From contig NZ_JAAFGM010000011.1 of NCBI RefSeq assembly GCF_012931985.1, forward strand, positions 30,937 through 94,936: a stretch of DNA of 64,000 bases, given 5' to 3'. Under the pieces are notes generated by a model that made no database searches, had not been told where the DNA came from, and worked only from the letters and a program-made list of their open reading frames with translations. The stretch is from Candidatus Roseilinea sp. NK_OTU-006 (GTDB taxonomy: Bacteria > Chloroflexota > Anaerolineae > J036 > Brachytrichaceae). Below are positions 17,662 through 26,642 of the stretch, in pieces. A program made the position numbers and the translations under genes. The number at the start of each line of letters is the position of its first letter. The first letter of the stretch is position 1.

Positions 17662-19189
17662 TGCCTTGACCTCCGTGCAGCAGAAATCGAAGGATGTTCT
17701 TCAGCGCTGAAGCGCGCTCCCGCCCTGTGCCGAAGAGTAAGTAAAGCAAGGCGCGCACAAAGTCCACTTTTGCTGCCGAGTAGGGGAAGCGCATCAAGGG
17801 CAAGTCCAGCCTGGGCCAGGAGAGATGCTGCCAGATGACCATCTCATACAAGCCCTCGACGCCTCGCGTGCGGCCGAAGCCGCTGGCTTTGCGGCCGCCC
17901 CAGCCCACCTCGGCGTAGGTGCTGGAGGCGCCGTGTTCGTTGATCGAGGCGTCGCTGACGGCGAGCCGCGCCAGCAACTGCCGCCCCCGTCGCACGTCAC
18001 GCGTCCAGATGCTGGCCGTCAGGCCATAGGGGCTGGCGTTGGTGAGCTGAATGGCTTCCTCCACATCGCGCACCGGCCGGATCGGCAGGAGCGGGCCAAA
18101 AGTCTCGTCGCGCATGAGGGCCATGTCGTCCGTGACGTTGGTCAGGACGGTGGGAGGGAAGAAGCGGCCAGGTCCGGGTAGAGGCTGGCCGCCGGTGAGC
18201 ACGCGCGCCCCACGCTGAATCGCCTCCTGCAACTGCTGTTGCACGACGTTGAACTGCGCCTCGGTGGTGATAGCTCCCACATCGTTGCAGGGGTCGGTGG
18301 CCGGGCCCACGCGGAGGCGCTGGGCTTTCTCCACCAGCTTTTGGGTGAACGCTTCGGCGACCGGTTGCTCCACGTAGATGCGCTCAATCGCCAAACAGGC
18401 TTGACCGGCGTTGAGCAAGGCACCCCACAGCACGCCCTCGGCAGCGCGATCGAGGTCGGCGTCGGCCAGCACGATTGCTGCGTCTTTGCCGCCCAGCTCC
18501 AGTGTGACCGGCACCAGATGCTGTCCGGCCAGCGCGGCGACCTTGCGTCCATTGGCCGCGCTGCCGGTGAACACCAGCTTGTCAATGCCGCCGGCGATCA
18601 GCGCCTGGCCGGTGGTCGCGTCGCCGGTGACCACCTGCACCAGCCCCTCCGGCAATCCGGCCTGGCGCGCCAGCTCGCCGATCTTCAGCCCGATCAGCGG
18701 CGTGTATTCCGAGGGCTTCAATACAACAGCGTTGCCGGCCACCAGCGCGGCGCTGAGCGGATCCATGCTGAGCATGAGCGGATAGTTCCACGGCGAGATC
18801 ACGCCGACCACGCCGTAGGGCTGGGCGATGAGGCGATGCGCCCGCAGTGCGCCTAGGCGCGGCCATAGCCTGCGCGGGCGCAGCGCGCGCTCGGCGCGGC
18901 GCGCGTAGAAGCTTAGCAAGTCCAACGAGGAAAGCACCTCGCCATACGCCTCGATCTGATCCTTGCCTTGTTCGGCCACAATGAGCTGCGCAAGCGCATC
19001 GGCCTGGGTTAACAACAGGCGGCGCAGAGGCTTGAGCGCATCCAGGCGCTGGCGAACGGTCAACGCGGCCCACGCGGCCTGGGCGCGGCGCGCTGCCTGC
19101 ACAGCCGCGCGCACATCATCGGCGCTGCAGATCGGCGCGCGGCCCAGTTCTTCACCGGTGACGGAATGGCGGGAGATCAGTTCGGTCAT
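17654..19189 (-). CDS. NAD(P)-dependent aldehyde dehydrogenase
   Basis: The 511-residue enzyme oxidises an aldehyde to the acid. Visible are the cofactor-binding region (VISPWNYPL, LKPSEYTPL), the catalytic Glu in VTLELGGKDAA and the nucleophile Cys in NAGQACLAIER, plus the C-terminal SINEHGASSTYAEVGWGG. A hydrophobic C-terminal stretch (FVRALLYLLFG) is longer than in many soluble members and may touch the membrane. It is the first gene of the operon and overlaps the four-domain fusion by 8 bp, so it likely handles the aldehyde released by the aldolase domain, as lactaldehyde dehydrogenase does in fucose breakdown. That role is inference. Confidence 0.93.
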   Translation of the reverse strand: MTELISRHSVTGEELGRAPICSADDVRAAVQAARRAQAAWAALTVRQRLDALKPLRRLLLTQADALAQLIVAEQGKDQIEAYGEVLSSLDLLSFYARRAERALRPRRLWPRLGALRAHRLIAQPYGVVGVISPWNYPLMLSMDPLSAALVAGNAVVLKPSEYTPLIGLKIGELARQAGLPEGLVQVVTGDATTGQALIAGGIDKLVFTGSAANGRKVAALAGQHLVPVTLELGGKDAAIVLADADLDRAAEGVLWGALLNAGQACLAIERIYVEQPVAEAFTQKLVEKAQRLRVGPATDPCNDVGAITTEAQFNVVQQQLQEAIQRGARVLTGGQPLPGPGRFFPPTVLTNVTDDMALMRDETFGPLLPIRPVRDVEEAIQLTNASPYGLTASIWTRDVRRGRQLLARLAVSDASINEHGASSTYAEVGWGGRKASGFGRTRGVEGLYEMVIWQHLSWPRLDLPLMRFPYSAAKVDFVRALLYLLFGTGRERASALKNILRFLLHGGQGNA

Positions 19190-19391
19190 GGCTCAACTCA
19201 TCACGGCTTCGCTCGATTGAACGCTGCGCTCGAAGCCGCCCGACGGTCGGTGATAGCGACCCAGCCAACCGAACGGGCGTTCAATTCCTCGTTTGGTCCG
19301 CGCGCTCCGGCCCGCAGCTTGAGGTGGACGGCATGCAATCGCCAGCGTCTGGCCGAGGATCAACTTGGCCCACGCCACGCGGATGCCCTCT

Positions 19392-19422
19392 AAGCGCCGG
19401 TCTGCCTCGAGAACCGGCGCTT
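19392..19422 (-). terminator. Hairpin after clpP, possible terminator
   Basis: AAGCGCCGGT and ACCGGCGCTT form a perfect 10 bp stem with an 11 nt loop, 12 bp after the clpP stop. There is no T-run on either side, so termination would be weak or the hairpin may only stabilise the mRNA end. No clpX follows. Confidence 0.4.
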
Positions 19423-19434
19423 CATCTGCGCCGG

Positions 19435-20127
19435 TCAGGCCTTGTGAATCTGGTCGGCCGCAGGCGACGTTTCCGCCTTCGGCTGGCTGAGTAGCGCCAC
19501 TTTGTTGGGGTTGAGTTCGGCGATCGCGTCAATCACGCCCAGCGCTTTGGCCTGCTCCGGCGTGAAGTACACATCGCGGTCGGTGTACCGGATGACCTGC
19601 TCTTCGGTCATGTGGGTGTGGCGCATGATGATCTTGTTGATCGTGTCTTTGATGCGCAGGATCTCGCGCGCTTGAATCTCGATGTCGGACGCCTGACCTT
19701 GGGCGCCGCCGAGCGGCTGATGCATGTGAATGGTGGCGTTGGGCAAGGCGTAGCGCTTGCCCTTGGTGCCGGCCAAGAGCAGCAGCGTGCCGAAGCTGGC
19801 CGTCAGGCCGACGGCGAATGTGGCTACCGGCGCCGAGATCATCTGCATCGTGTCGTAGATGGCCATGCCAGCATAGACCGAGCCGCCTGGCGAGTTGATG
19901 AAGAACTGGATGTCCTTCTCGTTGTCCTCTCGCTCCAGGAAGAGTAACTGCGCCACGATCAAGTTGGCCACCTGGTCGTTGATCGGCGTGCCGAGGAAGA
20001 CGATGCGCTCTTTCAACAGCAGCGAGTAGATGTCGTACGCGCGTTCGACGCGACCGTTGGTCTCGATCACCATCGGGATGACGTTCTTGATCGCGTCGAA
20101 CCGTGCCTGAGAATAGATTGGAACCAT
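19435..20127 (-). CDS. clpP: ATP-dependent Clp protease proteolytic subunit
   Basis: ClpP forms the two-ring serine protease chamber fed by ClpX or ClpA/C. From the chosen start the 230-residue protein has Ser111 in [10 protein letters not shown], His136 in IHMHQPLGG and Asp185 in YTDRDVYF, with the same 25 and 49 residue spacing as the E. coli triad. The start [10 protein letters not shown] is preceded by AAAGGG at a good distance; an ATG 24 codons upstream has no such support. It follows tig at 107 bp, the common tig-clpP order, but clpX is not next and an aldehyde dehydrogenase operon follows instead. Confidence 0.96.
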   Translation of the reverse strand: MVPIYSQARFDAIKNVIPMVIETNGRVERAYDIYSLLLKERIVFLGTPINDQVANLIVAQLLFLEREDNEKDIQFFINSPGGSVYAGMAIYDTMQMISAPVATFAVGLTASFGTLLLLAGTKGKRYALPNATIHMHQPLGGAQGQASDIEIQAREILRIKDTINKIIMRHTHMTEEQVIRYTDRDVYFTPEQAKALGVIDAIAELNPNKVALLSQPKAETSPAADQIHKA

Positions 20128-20234
20128 ACTTAATCCCTTTTGTGGCCATCCGCGCAACAGCGTTGCCGGATGGCTCAACAGAAGCTCCGCGATTCGCAAG
20201 TACTACCGCGCCGTCATTAGCCGAACGTTGGCGA

Positions 20235-21572
20235 TCAGGCTGCCGCCGGCTCGGCCGAAGGCTGACCGGCCGGTTCGGCCGCCAGTTCGCCCTTGGCGAT
20301 CCGCATCATGCGGTCCAACACTTTAGTCGAGAGGAGGCTGTTCTTGAGGGCGCTGCGCGTATCGGCTCGGGCCAGCACCTTGCGCACTTCGGCCTGGCGG
20401 CTGCCATAGCGCTGGGCGGCCAGCTCGACTTCGGCGGCGATCTCCTCCTCGCTCACGTTCAGGCCCTCGGCGCGTGATAGCTCGCGCATGACTAACCCGC
20501 GCCGGCCGCGCTGCTCGGCGATTGGCCGCAGCTCTTCGCGCACTTGCTGCTCAGTCTTGCCTTGCAGCTTCAGCCACTCTTCGAAGGGCATCCCTTCGAC
20601 TTTGCGAACGTCATCCTTAAAGTCCGCGAACAGACGATCCAGTTGGTCCTCGATGAAATCGGGCGGATAACGCACCTCGGCCAGCGCGGTGAACGCGTCA
20701 AGCGCCTGGAGGGCGAATGACTGATCGGCCTGGCGCTGCTTGTATTCGATCAGCCGACGACGCAAGTCCTCGCGCAGCTCGGCCAGGGTCGAAAAGGCGC
20801 TGGCCGCCTGGGCGAGTTCGTCGTTGATGTCGGGGAGCGTCCGGCTGCTGACCCGCTGCACATCAATCGCGACGTCAATCGTCTGGCCGCGCAGCGATGC
20901 TTCGTCGAAGTCATCCGGCAAGGTCAGCGTCGCGTCCTTGTGTTCGCCGGCGCTCATCCCGACGATGAGGGCGGACAGCCCGGGCAACACTTCGTCCTCT
21001 GCTTTGAGCACCAGGCCGCGCTTCGGCTGGAAGCGGAGCGCTACTTCATCGCTGCCTGGCAGTTTGCCCACCACACTCACCTCGACCAAGTCTCCCATCT
21101 CCGCTGGCCGCTCGACCAGTTGCACGATGGCGTGCTCCTCGCGGATGAACTGGAGCTGCTGCTCGATTTCCTCATCGGTGACGACGACCGACGGCGCCGG
21201 CAGGCGAATGGATCGGTAATCCCTCAGGTCCACCTTCGGTTCGAGCGGCACACGCGCGACCAATTGGTAAGGCGATTGTCTCACCTCCTCAATCCGGCCG
21301 GGGCCATAGGGGTCTATGCCGGCCTCATCCAGCGCTTTCGGATACACCTCGCGAGCGACGCGATCCACGACTTCGGCATCGAAGACCGACTGGCCGCCGA
21401 CGGCGCGGATAACGGCTGCCATCGGCGCGTGACCGGGGCGGAAGCCGGGGATGCGCACCTGCTTGGATAGCTCACGAGCCACATCGCGACGCGCCTGGTT
21501 CACGACGTCATCATCTACAGTGATGGTCAGGCGCACTTCGTGCGTATCGAGGGTTTCAACTTGGAAGTTCAT
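20235..21572 (-). CDS. tig: Trigger factor (ribosome-associated chaperone and peptidyl-prolyl isomerase)
   Basis: The 445-residue protein begins MNFQVETLDTHEVRLTI and has the ribosome-binding signature region FRPGHAPMAAVIRAVG in the N-terminal domain, a central FKBP-type domain (GDLVEVSVVG to LPDDFDEA) and a helical C-terminal chaperone domain. Trigger factor binds near the ribosomal exit tunnel and folds nascent chains. The start lies only 13 nt after the 3' end of a tRNA-Leu gene on the same strand and has no clear Shine-Dalgarno sequence, so expression is probably tied to tRNA processing. clpP follows downstream. Confidence 0.95.
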   Translation of the reverse strand: MNFQVETLDTHEVRLTITVDDDVVNQARRDVARELSKQVRIPGFRPGHAPMAAVIRAVGGQSVFDAEVVDRVAREVYPKALDEAGIDPYGPGRIEEVRQSPYQLVARVPLEPKVDLRDYRSIRLPAPSVVVTDEEIEQQLQFIREEHAIVQLVERPAEMGDLVEVSVVGKLPGSDEVALRFQPKRGLVLKAEDEVLPGLSALIVGMSAGEHKDATLTLPDDFDEASLRGQTIDVAIDVQRVSSRTLPDINDELAQAASAFSTLAELREDLRRRLIEYKQRQADQSFALQALDAFTALAEVRYPPDFIEDQLDRLFADFKDDVRKVEGMPFEEWLKLQGKTEQQVREELRPIAEQRGRRGLVMRELSRAEGLNVSEEEIAAEVELAAQRYGSRQAEVRKVLARADTRSALKNSLLSTKVLDRMMRIAKGELAAEPAGQPSAEPAAA

Positions 21573-21585
21573 GGTTTTGATCCGA

Positions 21586-21667
21586 TGGGGACGGTGGGAC
21601 TTGAACCCACATGCCTTGCGGCACATGATCCTAAGTCATGCGCGTCTGCCAATTCCGCCACATCCCC
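21586..21667 (-). tRNA. tRNA-Leu (anticodon TAG)
   Basis: On the minus strand the acceptor arms GGGGATG and CGTCCCC pair with discriminator A. The D-arm reads TGGCGGAATTGGCAGACGC, the anticodon stem-loop is CATGA-CTTAGGA-TCATG with anticodon TAG, a variable arm with GCCGCAAGGC follows, and the T-loop is GGTTCAAGTCC. The long variable arm and 82 nt length fit leucine tRNA reading CUA. The 3' CCA is not encoded. The trigger factor ATG begins 13 nt after its 3' end. Confidence 0.95.
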
Positions 21668-21800
21668 ACAACCTGCAAGGGGCTTATTCGCGTCTGCGGT
21701 GGGCAGCTCGGCACCCCCGGCGCATCCTCCAATGGGCGGCCGCGCGCTCCGGTTGCGCTTCGGCGAACGCGCCCACGTCACTGTGCCCTCAGGCGGGGAG

Positions 21801-21806
21801 ATTATA
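21801..21806 (-). promoter_or_regulatory. -10 box of the tRNA-Leu/tig transcript
   Basis: TATAAT on the minus strand lies about 130 nt upstream of the tRNA 5' end; the preceding TAG gives it an extended character. No clear -35 box is seen. The overlapping sequence TATACT on the plus strand could serve the gene at 21889. Confidence 0.4.
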
Positions 21807-21888
21807 CTAGCTGCCTCGATGTGACGGAGATGTGATGGATCGGACCGGCTGGCGCGGTGCGACCGTTTGGGTTGACCTGTGAGCGCGT

Positions 21889-22263
21889 ATGAGCAAGACG
21901 AGATTGTGGTTGGAACGCATCGGAGTGGGCATCATCGCTTTCTTGTCGTTGTCGGCGCCTTTCGTGTTTGGATTGGTGTATTACCTCGGCGTGACCGATG
22001 GCATAGACATCAACGCCGGCGACCCGCTGCGCGAATCGCGCATCTGGATGATCTACGAGCGAAACGGCCCGACGGGCATCGGCTGGCTGTACACCGCCCC
22101 GACCGACAGCCCGCGGCCGGGCGTGCAGTGCGCCCGCTCACAACTAACCGTGCTGAATTGGGGCGGCGGTCCCTTGCTCGACACCAGCGCCAAGTATTGC
22201 CGCTGTTATGAGCCGGCAGCCGGCAACCGACTTAAAGAATCCCCGGTGGCCTGTCGCGAATGA
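21889..22263 (+). CDS. Small membrane-anchored protein of unknown function
   Basis: This 124-residue protein has a basic N-terminus (MSKTRLWLERIG) followed by one hydrophobic helix (IIAFLSLSAPFVFGLVYYLG) and an outside domain with three cysteines (VQCARS, YCRCYEP), which could form disulfides. I do not recognise a family. It precedes the histidine phosphatase gene by 25 bp on the same strand. Confidence 0.6.
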   Translation: MSKTRLWLERIGVGIIAFLSLSAPFVFGLVYYLGVTDGIDINAGDPLRESRIWMIYERNGPTGIGWLYTAPTDSPRPGVQCARSQLTVLNWGGGPLLDTSAKYCRCYEPAAGNRLKESPVACRE

Positions 22264-22288
22264 ATGACGCGCCACACAACACAACGCT

Positions 22289-22816
22289 ATGCTCAAAGCA
22301 CTTTATCTCATTCGCCATGCCCACCCACAGCCGAACACCGGCCTCGCCTATGATCGCGCGCCCGGCCCGCCACTCTCCGAGGTTGGACGCCAGGAAGCCC
22401 GCGCGACCGGCTTGTACCTGTCGCAGTGCAACCTGGAGCGACTGTTCGTCTCGCCGTTGGAGCGCACCCAGGAGACCGCGCGCTTGATCGCGGAGCATGC
22501 GCAGGCCCCCATCCAGATCGAAGAGGCGCTAGCCGAGCACCGCAGCGACGAGAGCTTCGAGAGCGTCAAGGCCCGCGTGCAGGATCTGCTGGCGCGCGTC
22601 GAGGGCGATGCGTTCGCCTGTGTGGGCTTCGTCACTCACGGCTCGCCGACCAAGGCCCTGCTGCAAACGCTGTCGAACGGTACGCTGGACCTATCGCAGT
22701 TCGTCTTCGACAACGGCAATCCCGCGCCGACGGCCGGCGTGTGGCGCGCAGAGCGCGGGGATGACGGTTGGCATTTGGACCTGGTGTTCACGCCGGCTAT
22801 GGTGCGGATGAGCTAA
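22289..22816 (+). CDS. Histidine phosphatase superfamily protein
   Basis: The 175-residue protein has the phosphohistidine motif LIRHAHPQ at its N-terminus, the second-core Arg/Glu region SPLERTQETA and a later His in FVTHGSPTKAL. These are the catalytic parts of the phosphoglycerate-mutase-like phosphatase branch; the substrate could be a sugar phosphate, nucleotide or phosphoprotein. The gene ends 62 bp before the chosen rsmD-like start and is probably co-transcribed with it. Confidence 0.88.
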   Translation: MLKALYLIRHAHPQPNTGLAYDRAPGPPLSEVGRQEARATGLYLSQCNLERLFVSPLERTQETARLIAEHAQAPIQIEEALAEHRSDESFESVKARVQDLLARVEGDAFACVGFVTHGSPTKALLQTLSNGTLDLSQFVFDNGNPAPTAGVWRAERGDDGWHLDLVFTPAMVRMS

Positions 22817-22878
22817 ATCCTCTCTTGCTCCGTTGCTGCGCGTGCTGTGGGTTCGTTCGGGGAGGTGATTTCGCGCAC

Positions 22879-23427
22879 ATGCAAGTCAACACCGGCAGCG
22901 CCAAAGGGCGCAGGCTGAAATCCGTGCCCGGCGACGCGATCCGCCCCATCACCGACCGCGCCAAGCAAGCGATCTTCAACATCCTGATGGATGACGTGCG
23001 CGGCTCGCGCTGGCTAGACCTGTTCGCCGGCACCGGCGCCGTGGCGATCGAGGCGCTCAGCCGCGGGGCGGAACATGCTACGCTGATTGACATCGCGCCG
23101 CAGGCCATCCAAGTGATCCGCGAGAACCTTCGCATCACCCGTCTCGAATCCAAGGCGCGCGTGATCCGGCAGGACGCCTTCGACTACCTGCAAGCGCGGC
23201 CCAACGCGCGCTACGACTACATCTTCGTCGCCCCGCCGCAGTACCAGGGGCTGTGGTCGCGCGCGCTGATTGCGATTGACGAGAACATCGGCTGGTTGAG
23301 CGAATCTGGCACGGTCATCGTTCAGCTCGACCCGAGGGAGTATTTCCCGATCGCGCTCGACCACCTGGAACTGGGCGACCAACGGCGTTACGGCAAGACC
23401 ATGCTGTTGTTCTACGATCGCCTCTAG
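22879..23427 (+). CDS. RsmD-like RNA guanine-N2 methyltransferase with altered motif IV
   Basis: RsmD methylates G966 of 16S rRNA using S-adenosylmethionine. The 182-residue protein has the typical N-terminus GSAKGRRLKSVPG, IRPITDRAKQAIFNIL and the SAM motif LDLFAGTGAVAIEALSRGA. The catalytic D/N-PP-F/Y motif, however, reads VAPPQYQG. The start MQVNTGSAKG was chosen because a strong GGAGGTGA lies at 22860-22867, although the frame extends upstream over the previous gene. The substitution leaves open whether it methylates the same site. Confidence 0.85.
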   Translation: MQVNTGSAKGRRLKSVPGDAIRPITDRAKQAIFNILMDDVRGSRWLDLFAGTGAVAIEALSRGAEHATLIDIAPQAIQVIRENLRITRLESKARVIRQDAFDYLQARPNARYDYIFVAPPQYQGLWSRALIAIDENIGWLSESGTVIVQLDPREYFPIALDHLELGDQRRYGKTMLLFYDRL

Positions 23428-23475
23428 CTGACCGGAACCGGCGAACGCACCGCCTTCACCTCTCTCGCGCGACTC

Positions 23476-24336
23476 TCACCGGTCGAAGATGGCGATCACC
23501 GCCGGCACTGGATCGAACGAGTTCATCGAGAGGCCGCCGAGGGTCTCATCCAGCCACAGGCCGGACGACCCGCCGCCGTCTAAGTTGAGCGCGCGCGCGA
23601 CACGCAACTCAGGCGATGCCGCCAGGAAGTCCGCCAGGTCGGTCAGCGTCCACTGCATCATCTGCGTCACGCCTAGCAACACATAGCCGTCGCGGTCGAG
23701 CGCCACGAAGCTGCGCCGGTGGCGCTGTCCGTTATCGCCAATGCCGGCCACCCGTTGCCCATCCACCACCAGCATCGGGAAACTCTGCACGGCGTGTTGA
23801 ATGGCGGGGTCAAAGCGGTAGGGCTGGGTGCGCAACCATTGCACCAATGGCCTGCCGTCGCGCAGTGCAAACATCCCGCCGAAGCCGCGGTAGCTTCGCC
23901 CGAATACCCGTCCATCTGTGATGAGCAGGCCGGTCGCTCGATTGGCCTCATCGAAGAACCCGCCGTTAATCATGAGCGCGGCGCCGGTGGCGCGCTGCCA
24001 ATCGCGCAAGGTGCGAGGCACCTGCGGGTCATAGAGCACGCGCATCGTCGCACGTTGCCAATCCACGCGCGCCACAATGAGCCGCTCGTCGAAGTTGTTG
24101 CTGTGGCCTCGCAGCAGCAAGAGGGCTATCGCCGGCGTGAGGGCGCGCCACTGCCCATCATAAGCCGGCGGTGTTGCCGTGGCTGCCGGCGTGTGGGTCA
24201 CGACGACCGGCTGCGTCGGGCGGACCGCCGGCGAGGGGAAAGTCGTCGGCTGCGCCGATGGCGTTTTCGGCGCATCGCTGCAAGCGGTCAATAGGCCAAT
24301 GACCACCGCGGCGCCAAGCGCGCCCAAGGAACGCAT
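23476..24336 (-). CDS. Phosphodiester glycosidase (NAGPA-like) lipoprotein
   Basis: The 286-residue protein has a lipoprotein signal (lipobox LLTAC at about residue 19), a Pro/Thr-rich linker to about residue 55, and a NAGPA/DUF2233 domain with [20 protein letters not shown] and the family signature [12 protein letters not shown]. Relatives cleave GlcNAc-1-phosphodiester bonds or act on envelope polysaccharides. It should be anchored on the outside of the membrane. It is divergent from trmFO with only 38 bp between the starts. Confidence 0.88.
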   Translation of the reverse strand: MRSLGALGAAVVIGLLTACSDAPKTPSAQPTTFPSPAVRPTQPVVVTHTPAATATPPAYDGQWRALTPAIALLLLRGHSNNFDERLIVARVDWQRATMRVLYDPQVPRTLRDWQRATGAALMINGGFFDEANRATGLLITDGRVFGRSYRGFGGMFALRDGRPLVQWLRTQPYRFDPAIQHAVQSFPMLVVDGQRVAGIGDNGQRHRRSFVALDRDGYVLLGVTQMMQWTLTDLADFLAASPELRVARALNLDGGGSSGLWLDETLGGLSMNSFDPVPAVIAIFDR

Positions 24337-24357
24337 GGCGTTGGAATTCTACGCTGT

Positions 24358-24363
24358 TAGAAT
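24358..24363 (+). promoter_or_regulatory. -10 box close to the trmFO start
   Basis: TAGAAT ends 11 nt before the trmFO ATG, inside the 38 bp divergent gap. This would give a leader of only a few nucleotides. No -35 box is evident. Confidence 0.35.
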
Positions 24364-24374
24364 CATGGCGCGCT

Positions 24375-25811
24375 ATGCGCGAGACCGACTGGATCACGGT
24401 GATTGGCGGCGGCCTGGCCGGCGCAGAGGCTGCATGGCAGATCGCCCAACGCGGCGTGCGCGTCAAGCTGTACGAGATGCGCCCGCGCAAGATGACGCCG
24501 GCGCACACCACGGGGTATCTGGCCGAGCTGGTGTGCAGCAATTCGCTGGGCGCCGACCAGGACGACAAGGCGCCCGGACTGCTCAAACGCGAGATGCGCA
24601 TGCTCGGCTCGTTAATCCTGGTGTGCGCCGAGCGCGCAGCGGTGCCCGCCGGCAGCGCGCTCGCTGTGGACCGAGAACGGTTCGCGCTGGAGGTGACCCG
24701 CCGCATCGAATCCCACCCGCTCATCGAGGTGATCCGCGAGGAAGCGATCCGCATTCCGGAGGGGGTCAGCGTGATCGCCAGTGGGCCGCTCACTTCGGAT
24801 GCGCTAGCCGCCGAGATCGCCCGACTCACCGGCAGCGAGTACCTCTACTTCTGGGACGCCATTGCGCCGATCGTGACGCTCGACTCGGTTGACCTCACGA
24901 TCGCCTTCCACGCCTCGCGCTACGGCAAAACGCTGGGCAGCCGGAGCAGCGATGCACGCCCTGCGCTGCAACCGACCGACGGCGACTACATCAATTGCCC
25001 GATGACGCGGGAGGAGTATTACGCCTTCGTCGAGGCGCTGACGACGGCCGAGACGGCAACCCTGCGCGACTTCGAGCTGCGCGATGAGCGCTTCTTCGAG
25101 GGTTGCCTGCCGATCGAGGTGATGGCGCGGCGCGGCAAGGATGCGCTGGCCTTTGGGCCGATGCGGCCGGTGGGCATCCGCGATCCGCGCACCGGCCGGC
25201 GACCGTTCGCTGTGGTGCAACTGCGCCAAGACAACATCGCCGGCACACTCTACAACCTCGTCGGCTTCCAGACCAACCTCAAGTTCCCCGAGCAAGATCG
25301 CGTGCTGCGCATGATCCCCGGCTTGCAACACGCCGAGTTCGTGCGCTACGGCCAAATGCACCGCAATACATTCATCAACGCTCCTGCGCTGCTGAGCGCT
25401 ACGCTGAAACTGAAGGATGCGCCTCTCGCGCGCCAGCAGCGCCCGATTCCCGATCCGCGCCGCGCGATTTTCTTCGCGGGCCAAATCGTCGGCGTCGAGG
25501 GCTACGTCGGCAACGCGGCCACCGGCCTGCTCGCCGGCGTCAACGCCGTCCGCGCGCTGCGCGGCGAGCCGTTGGTCACGCTGCCGCCCACGACCATGCT
25601 GGGCGCATTGTGCCACTACATCGCGCATGCGGATCCGAAGCACTTTCAGCCGATGAAAGCGAACTTCGGCATCTTGCCGCCGCTGGCGCACCCCCCGCGC
25701 GATAAGCGGCTGCGCGGCGCAGCCTACGCCGAACGCGCCCGGCGCGACTTACAGACGGCGATTGAGTCGCAGGGCATCCTCAGCGATATGCTGGCGCCCG
25801 TTCAAACGTAA
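24375..25811 (+). CDS. trmFO: Folate/FAD-dependent tRNA U54 methyltransferase TrmFO
   Basis: TrmFO makes ribothymidine at position 54 of tRNA using methylene-tetrahydrofolate and FADH2. The 478-residue protein has the FAD-binding [19 protein letters not shown] at the N-terminus, the family signature [21 protein letters not shown], and downstream [14 protein letters not shown] and [12 protein letters not shown]. Length is at the upper end of the family. It is transcribed away from the NAGPA-like gene and is followed by rex after 93 bp. Confidence 0.97.
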   Translation: MRETDWITVIGGGLAGAEAAWQIAQRGVRVKLYEMRPRKMTPAHTTGYLAELVCSNSLGADQDDKAPGLLKREMRMLGSLILVCAERAAVPAGSALAVDRERFALEVTRRIESHPLIEVIREEAIRIPEGVSVIASGPLTSDALAAEIARLTGSEYLYFWDAIAPIVTLDSVDLTIAFHASRYGKTLGSRSSDARPALQPTDGDYINCPMTREEYYAFVEALTTAETATLRDFELRDERFFEGCLPIEVMARRGKDALAFGPMRPVGIRDPRTGRRPFAVVQLRQDNIAGTLYNLVGFQTNLKFPEQDRVLRMIPGLQHAEFVRYGQMHRNTFINAPALLSATLKLKDAPLARQQRPIPDPRRAIFFAGQIVGVEGYVGNAATGLLAGVNAVRALRGEPLVTLPPTTMLGALCHYIAHADPKHFQPMKANFGILPPLAHPPRDKRLRGAAYAERARRDLQTAIESQGILSDMLAPVQT

Positions 25812-25904
25812 TCGGCGCATACGACAGCGCAGGATAAGCGTCATCGCTGCGCCTGGCTACGCATCGCATCGCCAAAATGGCCGCTTCACCTTTACCGATG
25901 TGAT

Positions 25905-26525
25905 ATGTCTGCGAAACACGTCCCGGACATCGTTGTTGCCCGGTTGCCGCTGTATCTCCGCGCGTTGAGCGCCATGCAAAACGGCGGGAAGGTGTTCACC
26001 TCGTCACAAGAGATGGCGCAATGGCTCGGGATCAGTTCGGCCCAAATTCGCAAAGACCTGTCGCATTTCGGCGAGTTCGGCAAACAGGGCACCGGCTACT
26101 CCGTCGCCGGTCTCCAAGAGAAGCTGCGCCAAATCCTCAACCTGAAGCACGAATGGCCCATCATCATCATCGGCGCCGGCAACATCGGCAGCGCTGTGGC
26201 GAACTACCCCGGCTTCGCCCATCGCGGCTTCCGCGTGTGCGCCGTGTTCGACAACGACCCCAAGAAGATCGGCCGCTCGGTCGGCGCCTGCAAGGTATAC
26301 GACGTGCGCCAACTGCCGGAGTTTGTCCGCGAGCACAATATTCGGATGGCGATGATTGCCGTGCCGGCCGAGTCGGCGCAGGAAGTGGCCGACCTCGCCA
26401 TCGCCTCGGGGATCGTCGCAATCCTCAATTACGCGCCGGTCAACCTCAGCGTGCCCGCCCATGTGCGCGTGGAGAACATTGACCCCGTGCTCCACTTGCA
26501 GCACATGACCTACTACCTCGCCTGA
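25905..26525 (+). CDS. rex: Redox-sensing transcriptional repressor Rex
   Basis: Rex senses the NADH/NAD+ ratio and represses fermentation and respiration genes when NADH is low. The 206-residue protein has the winged-helix domain (VFTSSQEMAQWLGISSAQIRKDLSHFGEFGKQGTGY in outline, about residues 30-65) and the Rossmann motif IIGAGNIGSAVANY at about residues 88-101, and ends with the domain-swap helix HLQHMTYYLA. The length is normal. Targets cannot be fixed from this window; an imperfect Rex-like inverted repeat occurs just after the gene. Confidence 0.96.
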   Translation: MSAKHVPDIVVARLPLYLRALSAMQNGGKVFTSSQEMAQWLGISSAQIRKDLSHFGEFGKQGTGYSVAGLQEKLRQILNLKHEWPIIIIGAGNIGSAVANYPGFAHRGFRVCAVFDNDPKKIGRSVGACKVYDVRQLPEFVREHNIRMAMIAVPAESAQEVADLAIASGIVAILNYAPVNLSVPAHVRVENIDPVLHLQHMTYYLA

Positions 26526-26571
26526 TCGTCCAAGCCGAGAACGCGAGTTCGTGTCACTTCGTCACAAACTC

Positions 26572-26599
26572 TTGACAAACCTGTTGCGTTCATTAAGAT
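26572..26599 (+). promoter_or_regulatory. Sigma-70-type promoter of the lipoprotein gene
   Basis: A perfect -35 box TTGACA (26572-26577) and TAAGAT (26594-26599) are separated by 16 bp. The mRNA leader of about 40 nt would carry the GGAGG site of the downstream gene. The region follows rex. Confidence 0.65.
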
Positions 26600-26642
26600 T
26601 GGCGACAAGGCTTCTCATTCACTCGAATTCTGGAGGATGATG

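Noticed and set aside
19190..19391. Possible small gene or regulatory RNA upstream of the aldehyde dehydrogenase
   Set aside because: The gap contains only short frames with no conserved motif and no clear promoter boxes.
26549..26568. Possible Rex operator after the rex gene
   Set aside because: GTG and CAC half-sites are present, but the start-to-start distance is 12 rather than 11 and the outer TT/AA positions match only on one side, so it is not a convincing Rex box.
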